Assembly: GCA_003640385.1 (NCBI GenBank) | Contig: RCAB01000185.1 | Span: 1 to 64,000, forward strand | Source: Setaria digitata | Taxonomy: Eukaryota > Nematoda > Chromadorea > Rhabditida > Setariidae | DNA length: 64,000 nucleotides | Direction of reading: 5' to 3' | Shown here: positions 35,894 through 47,934 of the stretch, one piece after another | How positions within the stretch are numbered: position 1 is the first letter of the stretch | Layout of the letters: every line of letters starts with the position of its first letter | The notes under the pieces: generated by a model | What the model saw: the letters and a program-made list of their open reading frames with translations, nothing else | What the model was told of the DNA's origin: nothing | The model's database searches: none | Made by a program: the position numbers and the translations under genes

Positions 35894-36661
35894 TAGACTG
35901 GTCCTTGGGTAGTATTGGGATGGAAGGAGGCGCGGTGGCGTCCTGTCTGGTTGAGCTGTTGGCAGTCATTGTTGTGCAGTGGATCTTCTTACCCATCACC
36001 TTCGTTGTGGTGCGGGGATAGCTTGTTGCTGTTGATCTGTCTTCAACCTATCCATCCAGACAGTCGCTCCGATCCCTTCACTCTTTCCCGGGAAGTCTCA
36101 TTCAAATGGGACGAGTGGTTATGGCCTGACCTCTGCGGTCATTCGGTACAGTGAGTTGGGTATATTTTTGCTCGGTTATTTTATCGCTTACACGTTAACA
36201 TTCCCATCACTTGTCGATATTTAGGCTTGAATTAAACATTCAAGAACGAAACAGGAAGAGTGTTTAAAAGTCCAATTTAACGAATAGCAATTTGAGACAC
36301 GGTACATTTAAGTTCCCAAAATTACGGACAGTAGTCATTTTCTGTTTATGTTTAAGGACGATCATCACACATAGTTCCCATCCTTTGTTCTCTTCTCCAC
36401 ATGTCAGGTCATATTTAATAAATCTCCTAACTCCCGTTTTCCACTTCAATAATCACATCTAGTTTATTTTGCCAACTTCAATATCTTGGCCAGTAAAAGT
36501 GTATCGTAATTGCAGGACATGGCTGCTAGGAGATAAGGATGGGCAGTTTTAGTCGCCAATTTGAAAGTTTTCTGGGAACTATTTCTGAGTGCATTTGTAT
36601 TCTTAGATATTGGATATTGCAGATAGGCACGTATAAGTGTTTAGTCGTAGCAACCGCAACA

Positions 36662-39600
36662 ATGTCCACTTCCTCTGCGCTTTCTGGTATCAGTGCAAAA
36701 TCAGCCGCATGTCATACAATTGTTATTGCCCCACCAATAGTACCATCACAATATAATGCCAAAAATGCTGGTAGAAAGAAGACAAATCCGGTTTGTTTGT
36801 TCTAAAAAAAAGAATTTCTTAGATTTAGTTAGGTTTGAGCATGAGCCGTACTTTAGGAGCATTTTTTTCTTGAAGTTTCTGTAGGATGTATAATGTCTAT
36901 ACTGAATGCGTACTTCACATTTCGGATGTATGGGAATGCCTGGGCGTTTAGCACAAGTACCTGATCAGAAGGATCCCTCCTGAAAAGAGCCAGCGATGCG
37001 AGTCATCAAACTAGTCTGCATTCTCTGCACTTTGATTGAGAAGGTTGATAAAAGCTCTGACCGCTAACTGGTTCTTATGGTTTCTTAAAGCTTCTATGTA
37101 TATCGCTCTTCACTACTGTTTTCATATCTCAACTTACTTTGTAAAGGTGTGCAAATTGCAAGATTAGTATACGTTCTTGCACTAGTTAAGGTTTGGAACT
37201 TTTTCGTGGATTTGAAAACGAAAGGATTGAGTGGAGTTCGATGTCGTTATTGTGAATGGATCACGAATGATCGCAGCCCAACAACGCTGAAATTCCATTT
37301 GAAGCGCAAGCATGATACAGGCCTCGGTGGTATTTGGAATATCGTGGAGGAACGGATTGGTATTAACCAACCTCAGGGTCGCAGCCGCGTTGTTGTTAAT
37401 AACAGAAATGTATGGACTCTCTCAAAGAGATTTCAAGTTTGCTGTCAAAGCTTTGGGATGGTCCTAGATCAGGATTATATGTTTTTTTATTTCGAAATAT
37501 TTAAAATACTTGCAGGGTGAAACGGCGGCCTTCATGATCCCTGTAGATGCTGAAGTGAGGCCAGAACCGGAAAAGGAACAGCAGTGTTATCCCGGTAAGT
37601 TTCAGCTAAGCTTGGCTTTTCGGGTTCATCAGCAATATATTTGGCTGATAACGTTGACTTAAAGTGAAGCTTTTAGTTTGTTTCATTCTTTTCAGAATGG
37701 TTCTAATTTGAGCAGATTGGATGGTTCTTTCAAACTGTCATGTACTGCTACTTTTCTTACATTAGTGTGTTGGCACTAATGTAAAATTTCAGCAAGCTAA
37801 TTTAGGGATAGAGTTAGTATAGCTGATGTCATAGAGTTCCATACTTAAACGGTTACTCCAACTATTAGAAGTTATTGCTGGGCTTTTTCTCTAGTCTCCA
37901 GCATGTTTCAGTCTTAGTCGGTTTCAGCAATTCTGGGAATTATCTAAGAGCTCAGCTACCCCATTATTTTCTTAAGTCTGGATTTCATTTAATACAATTT
38001 CCTTGACCTATATCCTTATCATATCTTTTTGGCCATAAAATAAGTTTATTGTTTAAGAGGACATATATGTATGGAAGAAATTATACCCATATTGCAATTG
38101 TTGGTATACCTTTGTGCTGGCATTTGCGCTAAGGAGATAGTCGTGATTTCAAAGAGATTAACGTTGTGTTAGCTGAGTGTTTGTCGGGAATTGTATTGAT
38201 GTGAAAGTGACTATGACATAACTAGATATCGTATGGGATGATTTTCATTTTTGCTTTGACGAATTACTCCTGCTGTGCGGTAGAACTGGATAGTGATTCT
38301 TGAGGTATGCAGAAATGGCATATGTCCACTTGTTGGTACCTGGATAGAGCTGGCCGAAGTAGATTATGACACCGTTCTGCGTGACCAGTTGTCACCAAGA
38401 CCGTTGGAAGGAGCGAAAGGAAGCAATATCAGTGGTTGCTTGCTGGGGGGCAGTGTACCGGTTGGGTTTGGCGAGTAGGGAGGGGTATAAAGGAAGTAGG
38501 TGATAGAAGTGGGTTCGTCTGGGGTATGACATCGTGACGGTGAGGTGAGGGGATGAGCGGCGGAGGGGAGGGGGAAGGGACACAAAGAATGAAGAAGGCG
38601 TTAGACCCCCTCCCCTCTCGCATTACTCATCACAAATTTGTCTGGCACTACACCCTGCTGTTTCTTGCCTGTCCGCGAGGGACTTGGAATCCGTCCGTGC
38701 GGGTTCTCTGTCTTGCGATTATTTGATCCCATCAGTTTTAGGATGATTTCACTGAATGCTCTTTTTCTTATTTTCTGGATTTTCTCCCCTACACACATAT
38801 TGCTGGCATTTTTGACTAATATGCTCGCTGTGTTAGCTAATGCCTTTCATGGAAAGTCATGAGCGGGAAGTTTGGCACTTAAGCTTAACGTGTGATCTCA
38901 TTTCATAGCGTCAGTGTCGCTTACCGAAAAATTTTGGCGAGAGGAAGCTGGGCCTGTCGCGTTGATGAAAATGATGCTCTGTTAGGATTGACCGAAATTT
39001 ACTTTAGCGTAACGAAAGTTGTCCTATCGAGCAGAAAATTTCTTTGTATTCCAGCAACGAATTTGGTAATAAATCTAGTATCAGTAATAACATCACCACG
39101 ATATCAGAGATTGACGATTCCAGTGATGTTTTTTTATGGCTGATTCTAAAAGTTGCTAAAAGACCAATGGGACTGGTCTCAGATTCAAGATCCGCTGTGG
39201 TTCAGTAGGAAGAATCCATCGTGGTGTAGTACTGAAACGGGAGTATGGTTTGAAATGGAATGATTTGATAATGAAAAAGACATGTATCGAGAGCAGCTGA
39301 AGGGTCGTTTGTCTAGATGTTAAAGTAAGGAAAAGTAAGCATCGGGTCGGAGATTTTCTACAGATGCAAGAAATTCAAATGTTTCGGATGTGATTATCGA
39401 ATGTATGCAGAAATTCAAGTTCGGAACTGTATTGGTCTTTACGATAGTGGCTTTCATGACCATTCTTCATCTCGCAATTTCAAGTGTTTGAGTAATTTTT
39501 TTTTTTTTTTTTGATCAATTTTGTTGGCTGCATTATCATTAGTTGATAACGAGAAATATTGACTTGTAACTATTGGAAAAAGATGCGTTATCGACTGTTG

Positions 39601-41839
39601 GGTCAATTCAGCCACAAGTGGTTATGTTGTTGGTAGTTTTTCCTTTTGACATAGATCCGTTTACGTATTCATCTCTTAATTTTCGATTGGCTTGCGGCAG
39701 TGATTGTTAGCTGTTATGTTGCCAACATTTGGTTAAAGCAGTGAGTGACATATTTAGCAGTTCAAGCCTCAATTGTGTTGTGCGATATAAATCTATCTCG
39801 CGATGCGATATTCAACTGGAAATGTAATTCTGAAATCTACATTAAGTGATTGTGAATTTTTCTTTTATATACCTAAGTGAGGGAAAGGTTTCTGGTTCTC
39901 TATAACTTTGACTTGAGATCCACTAGGCTTATATTCAGTTCAGGTAATCTTAATTATGGTTACTTTTTCGACATTTTCAATGAGTGATTGTAATGTGATA
40001 AATTTTCAGCATTTATTTCTCATAACCTTAATTGGAAGCAATTTTTTTTTTTTTTTAAAGAGGAATATTTTATGATGATGGTTGCCAAGCATGGGATTTT
40101 TTTCGTTCTTTCTAACACTGCTCTTTTATCTTTTAGACTGTGCTTATTAGTCATCAGTGATTAGAAATTTTAAAGAAATATCTAAAATATCGACAAATTT
40201 TTCATTATACATTTGCAGAAGCGGGTGCTCGTGTTGTCGTGGATGCGAAGCCAAGCTCATCACAACAGGCATTATTAGATCAGTTCATACAGAATGCTAC
40301 GAAAAATGCCAAATTAAATGGCACTATATCTGGAATAACTCCTTCAACATCTGCTTACACACGACCAGCGCCACAGTTACAGTCTTCAAATATCGTTTGT
40401 GGGCAGGATATTTTTGATACGGTTTATTTCCTTTTTACATTTCTTGGTAGCATTTTGGTGGTGTGTTTGGTCTAATATGACTGCTAATATATGAAATGAT
40501 CTTTAGTAGTGATTATATAACATTAAGGGCTTCATGATATCATAAAGTTTTACTCTCTTTTTTATTTTATTTCATTTTTTCTGAAACACATCGTTTTAGA
40601 AAGGATTGGCAGATGATAATGTAATACCGGCGAAAGCTGCAAAGATTTTCTTACCAAAAGGGGAATGTGGCGACGTTAGTTTTCCGAATTTCTTTTAAAG
40701 AATAAATATATTATAAGTTAAGATTGTGATAATTGTTTAATGAAGAATGTTAGGAAGTTGGATTTTTCTGGGTTTAGTCCCGCGGCAGAGCTTGGGTTTC
40801 ATCCAAAACGGAAAATGTCATGCTTCCGCCAACGTAAAATTAGGATGCTTAGTGAATTACTGATTATAGAGTGAGGAATATTAGACATCTTATTCGTTGT
40901 GGAATCTCATTAAATTGCATGAATAACGAATATTATTTTGGTTTGTCTAGATACGTACTTAGGACGTTGGAGAGCTATAGCATGCAGTTTCTTGATGGTA
41001 CTTTATTATTAGATTGTAGTGTTAATCTATCAGTTTAAGGGTGACGATTCGGGTGAGAATGAACCGCTTTATGTCCTAAGCGATGGAAGCAACTTGGCTG
41101 AACTGCTTCATGTTGCTAATGACATGGATTTGGCATTTACATACAATTCCAGGCGGTAATTTTTTTTTTTTTTGTGTGTGGTGTAGGGTCCTGAAATAAC
41201 CAAGTTTATTTTGCTTAATTTTTTGTGTGCTGCAAACTTATGGGTTGTCCTTCTGTCGTCAGATTACATGAATCTGGAAATTTCTGTGGTTATTTGCTAT
41301 CCAGAGGTTGGACATACTCTGGTTGTTGAACTTCAATTCATGTTCTACAGTGTCACCGAGAATTACTTTAAAACTTTGGTATATATAATCCGTTGTTAGG
41401 AATTGTGCAAAGTTCTCAACTTGGGTGTTGTAGTGTGAAGTGCTAAATAGTAAATGTGGGAATCAGGGCTTCAAGGAATTTTTGAAATTTCAATCTTCCA
41501 GGACGGGGGAGTTTTGCTTTGAGTCAAACGCACAGGACATGAGGGGTCGTTTGGTTGTATTTGCTGACCTTGGAACGAAAGTAGCCGTTCGTGAACGTTT
41601 CAATGGCAGTGATCTGAGGTAAGGGTACGTAATGTGTTACGAAGGGTAGATAGTATCTACAAGTTTGATTCTTTTTTTTCCCGTTAGGATGACTTTCACA
41701 TAGGGATTATATAGATTTTTTTGTCTTTAATTTCATTAATTTCTATCTGTTTAGCTACGAAGAATGGAACAAAGCTGATTGGAAACAATTCCTCTGGGCA
41801 GTGCGCGGGAAGTGCATGAATGTCCTTAGAGGACTTTAA
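36662..41839 (+). CDS. BED-type zinc-finger protein
   Basis: Exons: 36662-36790, 37191-37409, 37516-37594, 40219-40394, 40600-40674, 41040-41155, 41502-41618, 41755-41839; phases agree and give 331 residues. The second exon encodes a BED finger (residues about 44-85): VWNFF at its start, then VRCRYCEW and HLKRKH, supplying the C-x2-C and H-x4-H zinc ligands. BED fingers bind DNA in chromatin-boundary factors and domesticated hAT transposases. No hAT dimerisation domain is visible here. The middle is Ser/Pro/Gln-rich, and the last two exons form a conserved-looking block (LVVFADLGTKVAVRERF, YEEWNKADWKQFLWAVRGK) that I do not recognise. Likely a nuclear DNA-binding regulator. Two 3' splice sites are AAG (37190, 41039). 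A TTGCAG 30 bases upstream of the ATG suggests spliced-leader addition. Intron 3 is 2.6 kb and contains a GC-rich patch. Confidence 0.75.
38364..38720. promoter_or_regulatory. GC-rich, G-run patch with TATA-like site inside BED-gene intron 3
   Basis: A second GC-rich patch inside a 2.6-kb intron. GGGGTATAAAGG (TATA core 38486-38493) is preceded by GGAG/GGGG runs and followed by G-rich repeats (38540-38580). It could be an internal promoter for a transcript lacking the BED finger. No downstream alternative first coding exon was proven. Confidence 0.3.
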
Positions 41840-42379
41840 GTGCTGTGTATACTAATTGAAATAGCCTTAGTGTTAACTTTTTTGTGGTTATCACCTCTTC
41901 ATTTGTTCATGCACATGTTATAAATTGGGGTTGGGTGTTTACATCCAGGGCTCTAATGCAGAAAAATATTTCTCATGGAAATTGTACCATACCATCGGGA
42001 CATTTTGATTTATTCAGGTGGTTTGCTGTTGCAGTTCACTGTTTTTGTTCAGGAAATTTTTTGAAATTATGCAATTGTCTCGTTTTTATGCAATCATGTT
42101 ATTCATTCTTCGGTTTGTTGTTTTATGAAATGTTTTGAGGAATAAAATTTTTAAGTATTTGATAAGCAGTATTCAGCTTCCACAAAATATGTAAAGGTAA
42201 GTTGAAAGAGATATTTGTTCAAGTTACTGTTTCTAGGGGGAAATTGCCGTGGGGTGTGAAAGCCTACTCGGGTATTTATGGTGCAGGGTATTCGAATTTG
42301 AGCAATTTATACTGGAAAGACAGGTACTGTGACTTATTATTCTGGTCTTATTCACTGGTGGACGGTCGCTACGGAGTGC
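41840..42379. other. Short spacer BED gene / LIM gene
   Basis: 540 bases between a stop and the next start on the same strand. AT-rich, with AATAAAATT at 42141-42149 as a plausible polyadenylation signal for the BED gene. No conserved operon spacing of about 100 bases and no clear acceptor upstream of the LIM start. Confidence 0.45.
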
Positions 42380-43790
42380 ATGGATGCAAGGTGTGGTAAA
42401 TGTTCTGGTATGTTCTGGAATGGTTAGAGAATAGCACAGATGATGGGATGCTGAATTTAGGGGAAGGTGAATGTTGCTACTTAAATCTGGTGACACATAT
42501 TTGAAGGGGAGCAGACTTCTTGTCGCGGTTAAGTGTTGATGAAGTGAAGTGGGTAGTTTTGCGGTAATTTTTATAGAAATCACTTTATCAGATATTTCTG
42601 TGAATCTTTTGAAATCTTGTTATGTTCGTTTGTTTTGTAATAGATAGCTTGTTTGTTATCATTATATATATTTATCTGAAAATATGCTTTATTACTTACA
42701 GAAGCTGTGATTAGCGATGGCTTTCTGGCTAACAATCGTTTGTGGCATCGTGATCATTTTTACTGTTCACGTTGCAAGACAAATATAACCCGTCAATATT
42801 ACGTTGACAATGGTGATGTCGTATGTGTTCCGTGTACGCTGATAAAACCAGCACCATGCCATGGTCTGTTGTTTATTTATTTTTGGTTTCAATTTAAATG
42901 AATCGGTTTTTGTAGCTTTAGAAAGTACCACTAAATCATTCACAGCTTTTTTGCTATAATTTTTACCGCTAGAAAGTGTAGCTTAGCTATTCCTGTAGAG
43001 CATTTAAAATTCTTCATTCTATTCCACGTTAATCACATAGTTTAAAAAAATTTTTGATTTCTCAACACTTTCCTAACCTCTTCATGCTTTCAAATGCATG
43101 AGAAGCTTGTAAAAATGAATTTCAAAGTTGTTTGTTTATGGATTGCAATTTCATTTCATTGCTTAAAGATTTAACTATTCCGGATATCAAGTTGTTCCTA
43201 TTTCGTTTGATCCGTTATCTGATATTGGTAGTTTCCTTTTTCGGAATCTTGAATGTATGTTTTTTGTTTTAGCCTGTGGATGCGCTATAAATGAAACATA
43301 CTTGAAAGCTATGGGATTTTGCTGGCATCAAAAATGTTTCCTTTGTTATGGATGTAAAAATCCTTTTCCAAGTACTGATAACTTTTATTCTAATCACTTT
43401 CTTGCTGCTATTTCGTTCTCAGATGATGCATTAGTGGTTTAAGTGTACCTCGAATGAAAGTCTTTTAAACTTTCATGATATCTTTGTCTATTTGTAAGAT
43501 ACGGGCGTGTATGGAATAGACATTTCCAATATTACTCAAATGATCAAGAGGAAAAACTTGTTCATTTATACTTTGAATTATTTAAATATAGTGCCTTTTT
43601 AAATCCTCTAGAGAAAGAATGTAAAACAATTCAGTTTAAATTTATGCATGTATTTTTTCTCATATATTGGTCGATCAATTATTGTAGAAAACCTGTTAAA
43701 GGTGCAAAATATTTTCTACTGAATGGACATCCGTATGATAACGATTGCTATTGGGGTGCAAGGCTTGATGGACAACGTTTTGCAAAATAA
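42380..43790 (+). CDS. Two-LIM-domain protein
   Basis: Exons: 42380-42407, 42702-42863, 43273 to an uncertain end (near 43371-43437), and about 43688-43790 (stop). LIM1 spans exons 1-2: CGKC, then WHRDHFYCSRC, then VVCVPC, giving all eight ligands. LIM2 starts at the exon 2-3 junction with PCHACGCAI, continues WHQKCFLCYGC and finishes in the last exon with FLLNGHPYDNDCYW. LIM domains are protein-binding zinc modules of adhesion, muscle and nuclear adaptors. The product is short, about 130 residues, with little beyond the two modules, so it is an adaptor-type LIM-only protein. The exon 3 donor is not solved: the last exon needs two carried bases, and only a weak GT at 43415 gives that. The final LIM2 ligand pair reads D-x2-C instead of C-x2-D/H. 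Confidence 0.7.
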
Positions 43791-44754
43791 GCACAGTTCT
43801 AGAAATGAGAAGAGGTGTTTTGTGATCTATTGAAGTTTGGATAATTGTAAAATACAATTTGTAATTATTAGTGTGAATTTATTAATAATTAAAGAGGAAT
43901 AGAAAATGTCTAGTTTAATTTTGCCTCAAATAATGGTCGGCAAAGTTTGAATTAAAAATTATCATTTCCGCTTATGTAATTTGAATTGTAGTGCTGGATA
44001 TTAATTTCTATGGAGTTCTAGAAAATTTCCGTGTTATTAGCTATTTAATTATTCATTCAATTTACCCAAATGTTAATTAATTTGTCATTGATTTTCATAA
44101 ATGAAAGTAAAAATTTTTTTTTGAATGTATCACTGAGATTAAAATTTCTACAGTTTATCGCTTATATAGGGTATTTAATAAATTCTTAATTTGTTCCTCA
44201 CTCTCAATAACAGAAATTTTGTTTTAGAGAAGGGTACCATTTAAACTTTGAAAATATCTAACGTGTTAGTTAAATAATGCTGAATTTGGCTGTCTAAGAA
44301 TCGTTTTAGCGAGTTTCCGTATTTTCCGTATTTAAATTTGCCAACTCTCAGTGAAGAATTGGGACTCATCACTGTACAGTGTTTTAATTTATTAAACTGT
44401 TCTTCAGACCGGATTAATCGTAATACTGATCCAGGCAGTCATTTCGGTTTTCAATTTTTCAAATAATTTTTATTTTTAAAGTACTTGATAAATGTTGTAT
44501 TTCAATGAAATGGTTACGGACCTTTTCGTCAATTTAGTGCTCAAATATCTGAATGTACGAAGAGGATTCTGATGCTGTAAATTGTACTACAGACTAAGCT
44601 ACTACCACTTTTCAAGTCTTGAATTTCCAGAAACAACTTAGTTTCTTAAGATTTTTTTCTTTTTAAAAAATTTCTTGGAACAAAAAAAAAAAAAAAAAAT
44701 GACGCTATTCACCATGGTCTAGAAAAGATCGCTGCAACAAAAATATCAAAGAAA
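43791..44754. other. Spacer between convergent LIM and CNRIP1-like genes
   Basis: 3' regions of two genes facing each other. AT-rich, poly-A at 44682-44699. No gene seen. Confidence 0.55.
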
Positions 44755-47700
44755 TCATTTCACAGTTTCATCGACGACAGCTATATTTCCTGCATTATCC
44801 ACGGCACATTTCCATATCAGTGCTTCCAATTTATCACCATAATCTGCATGATTATTATCATTTCGGTAGAATTTAGCTTGTAGCTTCCGTTGCAATATCC
44901 TCCCGGGACCCTAAAATTATCAGTTACATTTGTTTCTAGTAAGTATAATTAATGAAGTGGCAGTTTTCTAAAAATTCGATTGTGATTTTTAACAGTAAAA
45001 TTCCTGTTCTTAACATAAAAAGTTGAAAATGCTATTGTAACAATATATGCGCATGAAATAGATGGAATGAACAGTGAGAACTAGTGAAGAGCTATGCTTA
45101 CCAGATTGGGAATACAAAGACTTAGAATGAATGTGTCAGAAAATGATGTATGATATTTGTACAATAGATAAAATGAAATAGAAATTTTTGTTGCAGCTCA
45201 TAGGGAGTGATGATTGATCGGATTTTGGTTTGGAGAACTAACCAAAGTATTGTTCAAATTGATACCATTTAAACTATCAGGAAAAAGTTTCAAAAAGTTA
45301 GAAACAAACCTGTAAACAAATAGTAATATAGTCCCGTTTCCTATTTAGGGTTACATCATTACCGGTTGTATTCCACTCCGTACTGTAAATGCCACCACCG
45401 ATGCTTTCCGGCCGTAGTTCTAAATCGCTTCCCGATATATGCAGTACACTGAAAACAGAAATTTACAACAATGAAGTTTCTAAAACAGCGAAAAAATATC
45501 ATTGAAAATGATGGATGTGCTAATTAAACATTAGCCATAATCAGAAAGCAACACTGATTAGTTTTATTTCTGGAAGGAATTATTTAAATAGAACAAAAAA
45601 TATAGACAATGCAGTAGACTATAGTGAAAAGAGTTACTTAATTACAAATACTATCAAACTTCTATTGTAAATAGTATACCTGTAAAAAGGATTTCATTTG
45701 TTATTGCTTTAATTACTTTCACTTCTCAAATTTGCAAATGCTCTGTGCTCAGTTAAAGTTGCACCTTATTATATTATTTATGTTGTCATATTATTAATTC
45801 TCTTCACATTTCAAATTTATTTTTCTTTTTTTTTTTTTTTTTCATGAATTGGTTTCAAAATTTCATGCTAGATCTAAAAAATTTAAATTTTGTTCGTAAA
45901 TTAGACTAAAATTTAGAAATCATAACTATTAGTCAAGGAAAAAAAAAACAATGAAAATATCTAAATTTTTAACTACAAAAATCACACTGCTATCTTAATT
46001 AATTATTATTAAAAGAAAAAAAAATAATTATGGATTGATTCGATTACAAAAACAAGTTTTCTTTCCCGGAAAGAAAGCTATATGAAATGGGGGAGAATTA
46101 AAAAACGGAAAGGAAATATTTACTGGAATTCAGTGGTTGGCTTAGTTGTTACGGTGATTTTATAAATAGTTTCCGAACGAAATTTATATGTTCTCACAAG
46201 TACGTCAGATTTTACGTCTCTTTCTTGGGTTTTCTCGAACCGTCCACCATCCACCTTAAATGTTATTGGCTCACCGGTATCATATTTCCTGAAAATTAAA
46301 TTCTCAGACTCTACAAATTAAATTATTGCTATTTCTGCTTACTATAAGACTTACTTCAATTTGTACGATCAGCTGAAAACATTTTATTGGAAGAAAAAAT
46401 TTTTTTTCTCGAAATTTTTTCCAAGTCATCATTCCGCTCATTTCCCTTTAATTTCCTTTTTCTTTCCAATCTAATTTTACTAACCATTTAATAATTCAGT
46501 TGATTGCATCAAATTTCAAATTATAATTCCTTACAAGGAAAAATCACATTGAACACATTATACATTAAAAATATTACCTTTTTTCTTCATTTCAATTAAG
46601 GATAAATTTAGATTTGGAAAAATTTGGTCGATTTTTTCCTCTTCAAATAATCCATTTGTTTTTAAGTAATTTCAATCTGGTCATTTATTGCTATCGGATG
46701 TTAAGAGAGATAATTTATGAAACGTTTAATTGAAGCAGTGTTTGATGACATAAGAAATTACCAACGAATTTTGGCCAAGATAGAAAAGTGTGGATGAAGA
46801 AAGTGAACCACTTAAGACAGATGACGGAAATGATCAAATCTAAAATATTTCTTGTACTGAAATCGTTCATTTTAAAAACATTTCAATAACTAAAAGTAAT
46901 TTAGCTGTTAGCTTTTTTTAGCTTTAATAAAATTTCGCTTTAAACTTTTTTAAAATAAACCAGATGGATATGCTTCAAAGGTTTAATTATACTGGAAAGA
47001 GTGAGGTACTTCGAACTTAGCTTAAGCGATTTAAATAATTCCTAGCAGGAGAAAATTGAAATGGCAAGGAAGTTTGTATCCAAAATTAAAATTTTTTCAT
47101 CTCCCATTCGCCATAATACTGACATGAATGGGCATTCGTACCATCTAGACAGATTAGTTTTACCAGTACCATTTGATTTCGGACATGAATTATATAAAAA
47201 TCATCGATATAGTTACTTTTCCGTTAAAGTTAAACTTTTTTATTGTCAAAAAACTTATTGTATCAGGAAGATTATGTCCAAAAATAAGAAGTCAAAATTT
47301 CAAATGTTAAAGATAAGAAATAATAATACGAAGCATAGGGACTATTTCCCATAATGATGTAGGCTAAACTTCGATAATGTAATTAATTGAGAACTGAATC
47401 AAAAGAAAACAAAGGAAAAAGCTTTTTATCTCTAAAACTTATTTTTAAGGATTCATCTTGAAAGTGAAAAAAGTTTTGCTATAATATGAAAAGTTTCGTC
47501 TTTTGACAAGATATTGAAAAATAACTGAAACACTCATATCTGCAGTAATTCCAATATTTCTGCTGATTATTTCTCTACAAATCAACGAATTCTATTCCTT
47601 TCGTTTTTCCCATATCACCATTAATAAATATTCAGTATTATTTCGAATTGTAAATTTTGAAAAGCCATTATTTGCAAAGCTGAAGAAACCATAAATTTTG

Positions 47701-47934
47701 AAGCTGTAAATTCAAAAGCAACGATTAAATTATTATAAAGGGTGCGTGCTACTGTAAAGTGAGAATGGAAAATTCGAAATTATAAACAAAAGACAGAGAA
47801 AATGACTGAAAATAAATTGAAATTTTCACTCACCTAATACTAAATTGTAATTCGAAGCTATTTGTCGATGTTGAACTAACTATTTTGTTTATGCTATCAC
47901 TAGCATGCTCCGGCATTGAGAAAGATAATCGAAC
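44755..47934 (-). CDS. CNRIP1: CB1 cannabinoid receptor-interacting protein 1 (CNRIP1)-like
   Basis: Exons on the minus strand: 47934-47834, 46288-46124, 45448-45310, 44910-44755 (stop). Phases agree between them. Shared blocks with CNRIP1, in order: VRLSFSM near the start, GEPITFKVDGGRF, YKITVTTKP, then GGIYSTEWNTTG, and the C-terminal ILQRKLQAKFYR followed by ALIWKCAVD. CNRIP1 is a small beta-sandwich cytosolic protein that binds the tail of the vertebrate CB1 receptor and tunes its signalling; nematodes are not known to have a CB1 orthologue, so the partner here is unknown. The first exon, carrying the start, is not certain. The first exon shown begins in frame after a 3' splice site; an ATG at 48224-48222 followed by a GTTAGC donor would supply a single-codon start, but it is weak. 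Confidence 0.72.

Larger units (their letters stand above)
35181..36160. promoter_or_regulatory. GC-rich, promoter-like island upstream of the BED gene
   Basis: About 1 kb of GC-rich, CpG-containing DNA inside an AT-rich window. Left to right it holds four ACGTG boxes (35248-35296), a G-run (35453-35477), a perfect 12-bp inverted repeat (35566-35611), a TATA box (35648-35655) and a CA/CAGA-rich repeat (35827-35893). The order ACGTG boxes, G-run, TATA fits a strong plus-strand promoter, with transcription expected to start near 35680 and the BED-gene ATG at 36662. This is inference from motifs only. Reading frames across it are long because stops are rare in GC-rich DNA, and none resembles a known protein. 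Confidence 0.5.

Noticed and set aside
38364..38862. Pro/Ser-rich reading frames on both strands in BED-gene intron 3
   Set aside because: Low-complexity translations of the G-rich patch; the surrounding gene model closes in phase without them.
47061..47354. 97-codon forward reading frame
   Set aside because: It lies antisense inside the first intron of the CNRIP1-like gene, is AT-rich with Lys/Asn/Tyr/Phe bias, and has no partner exons.
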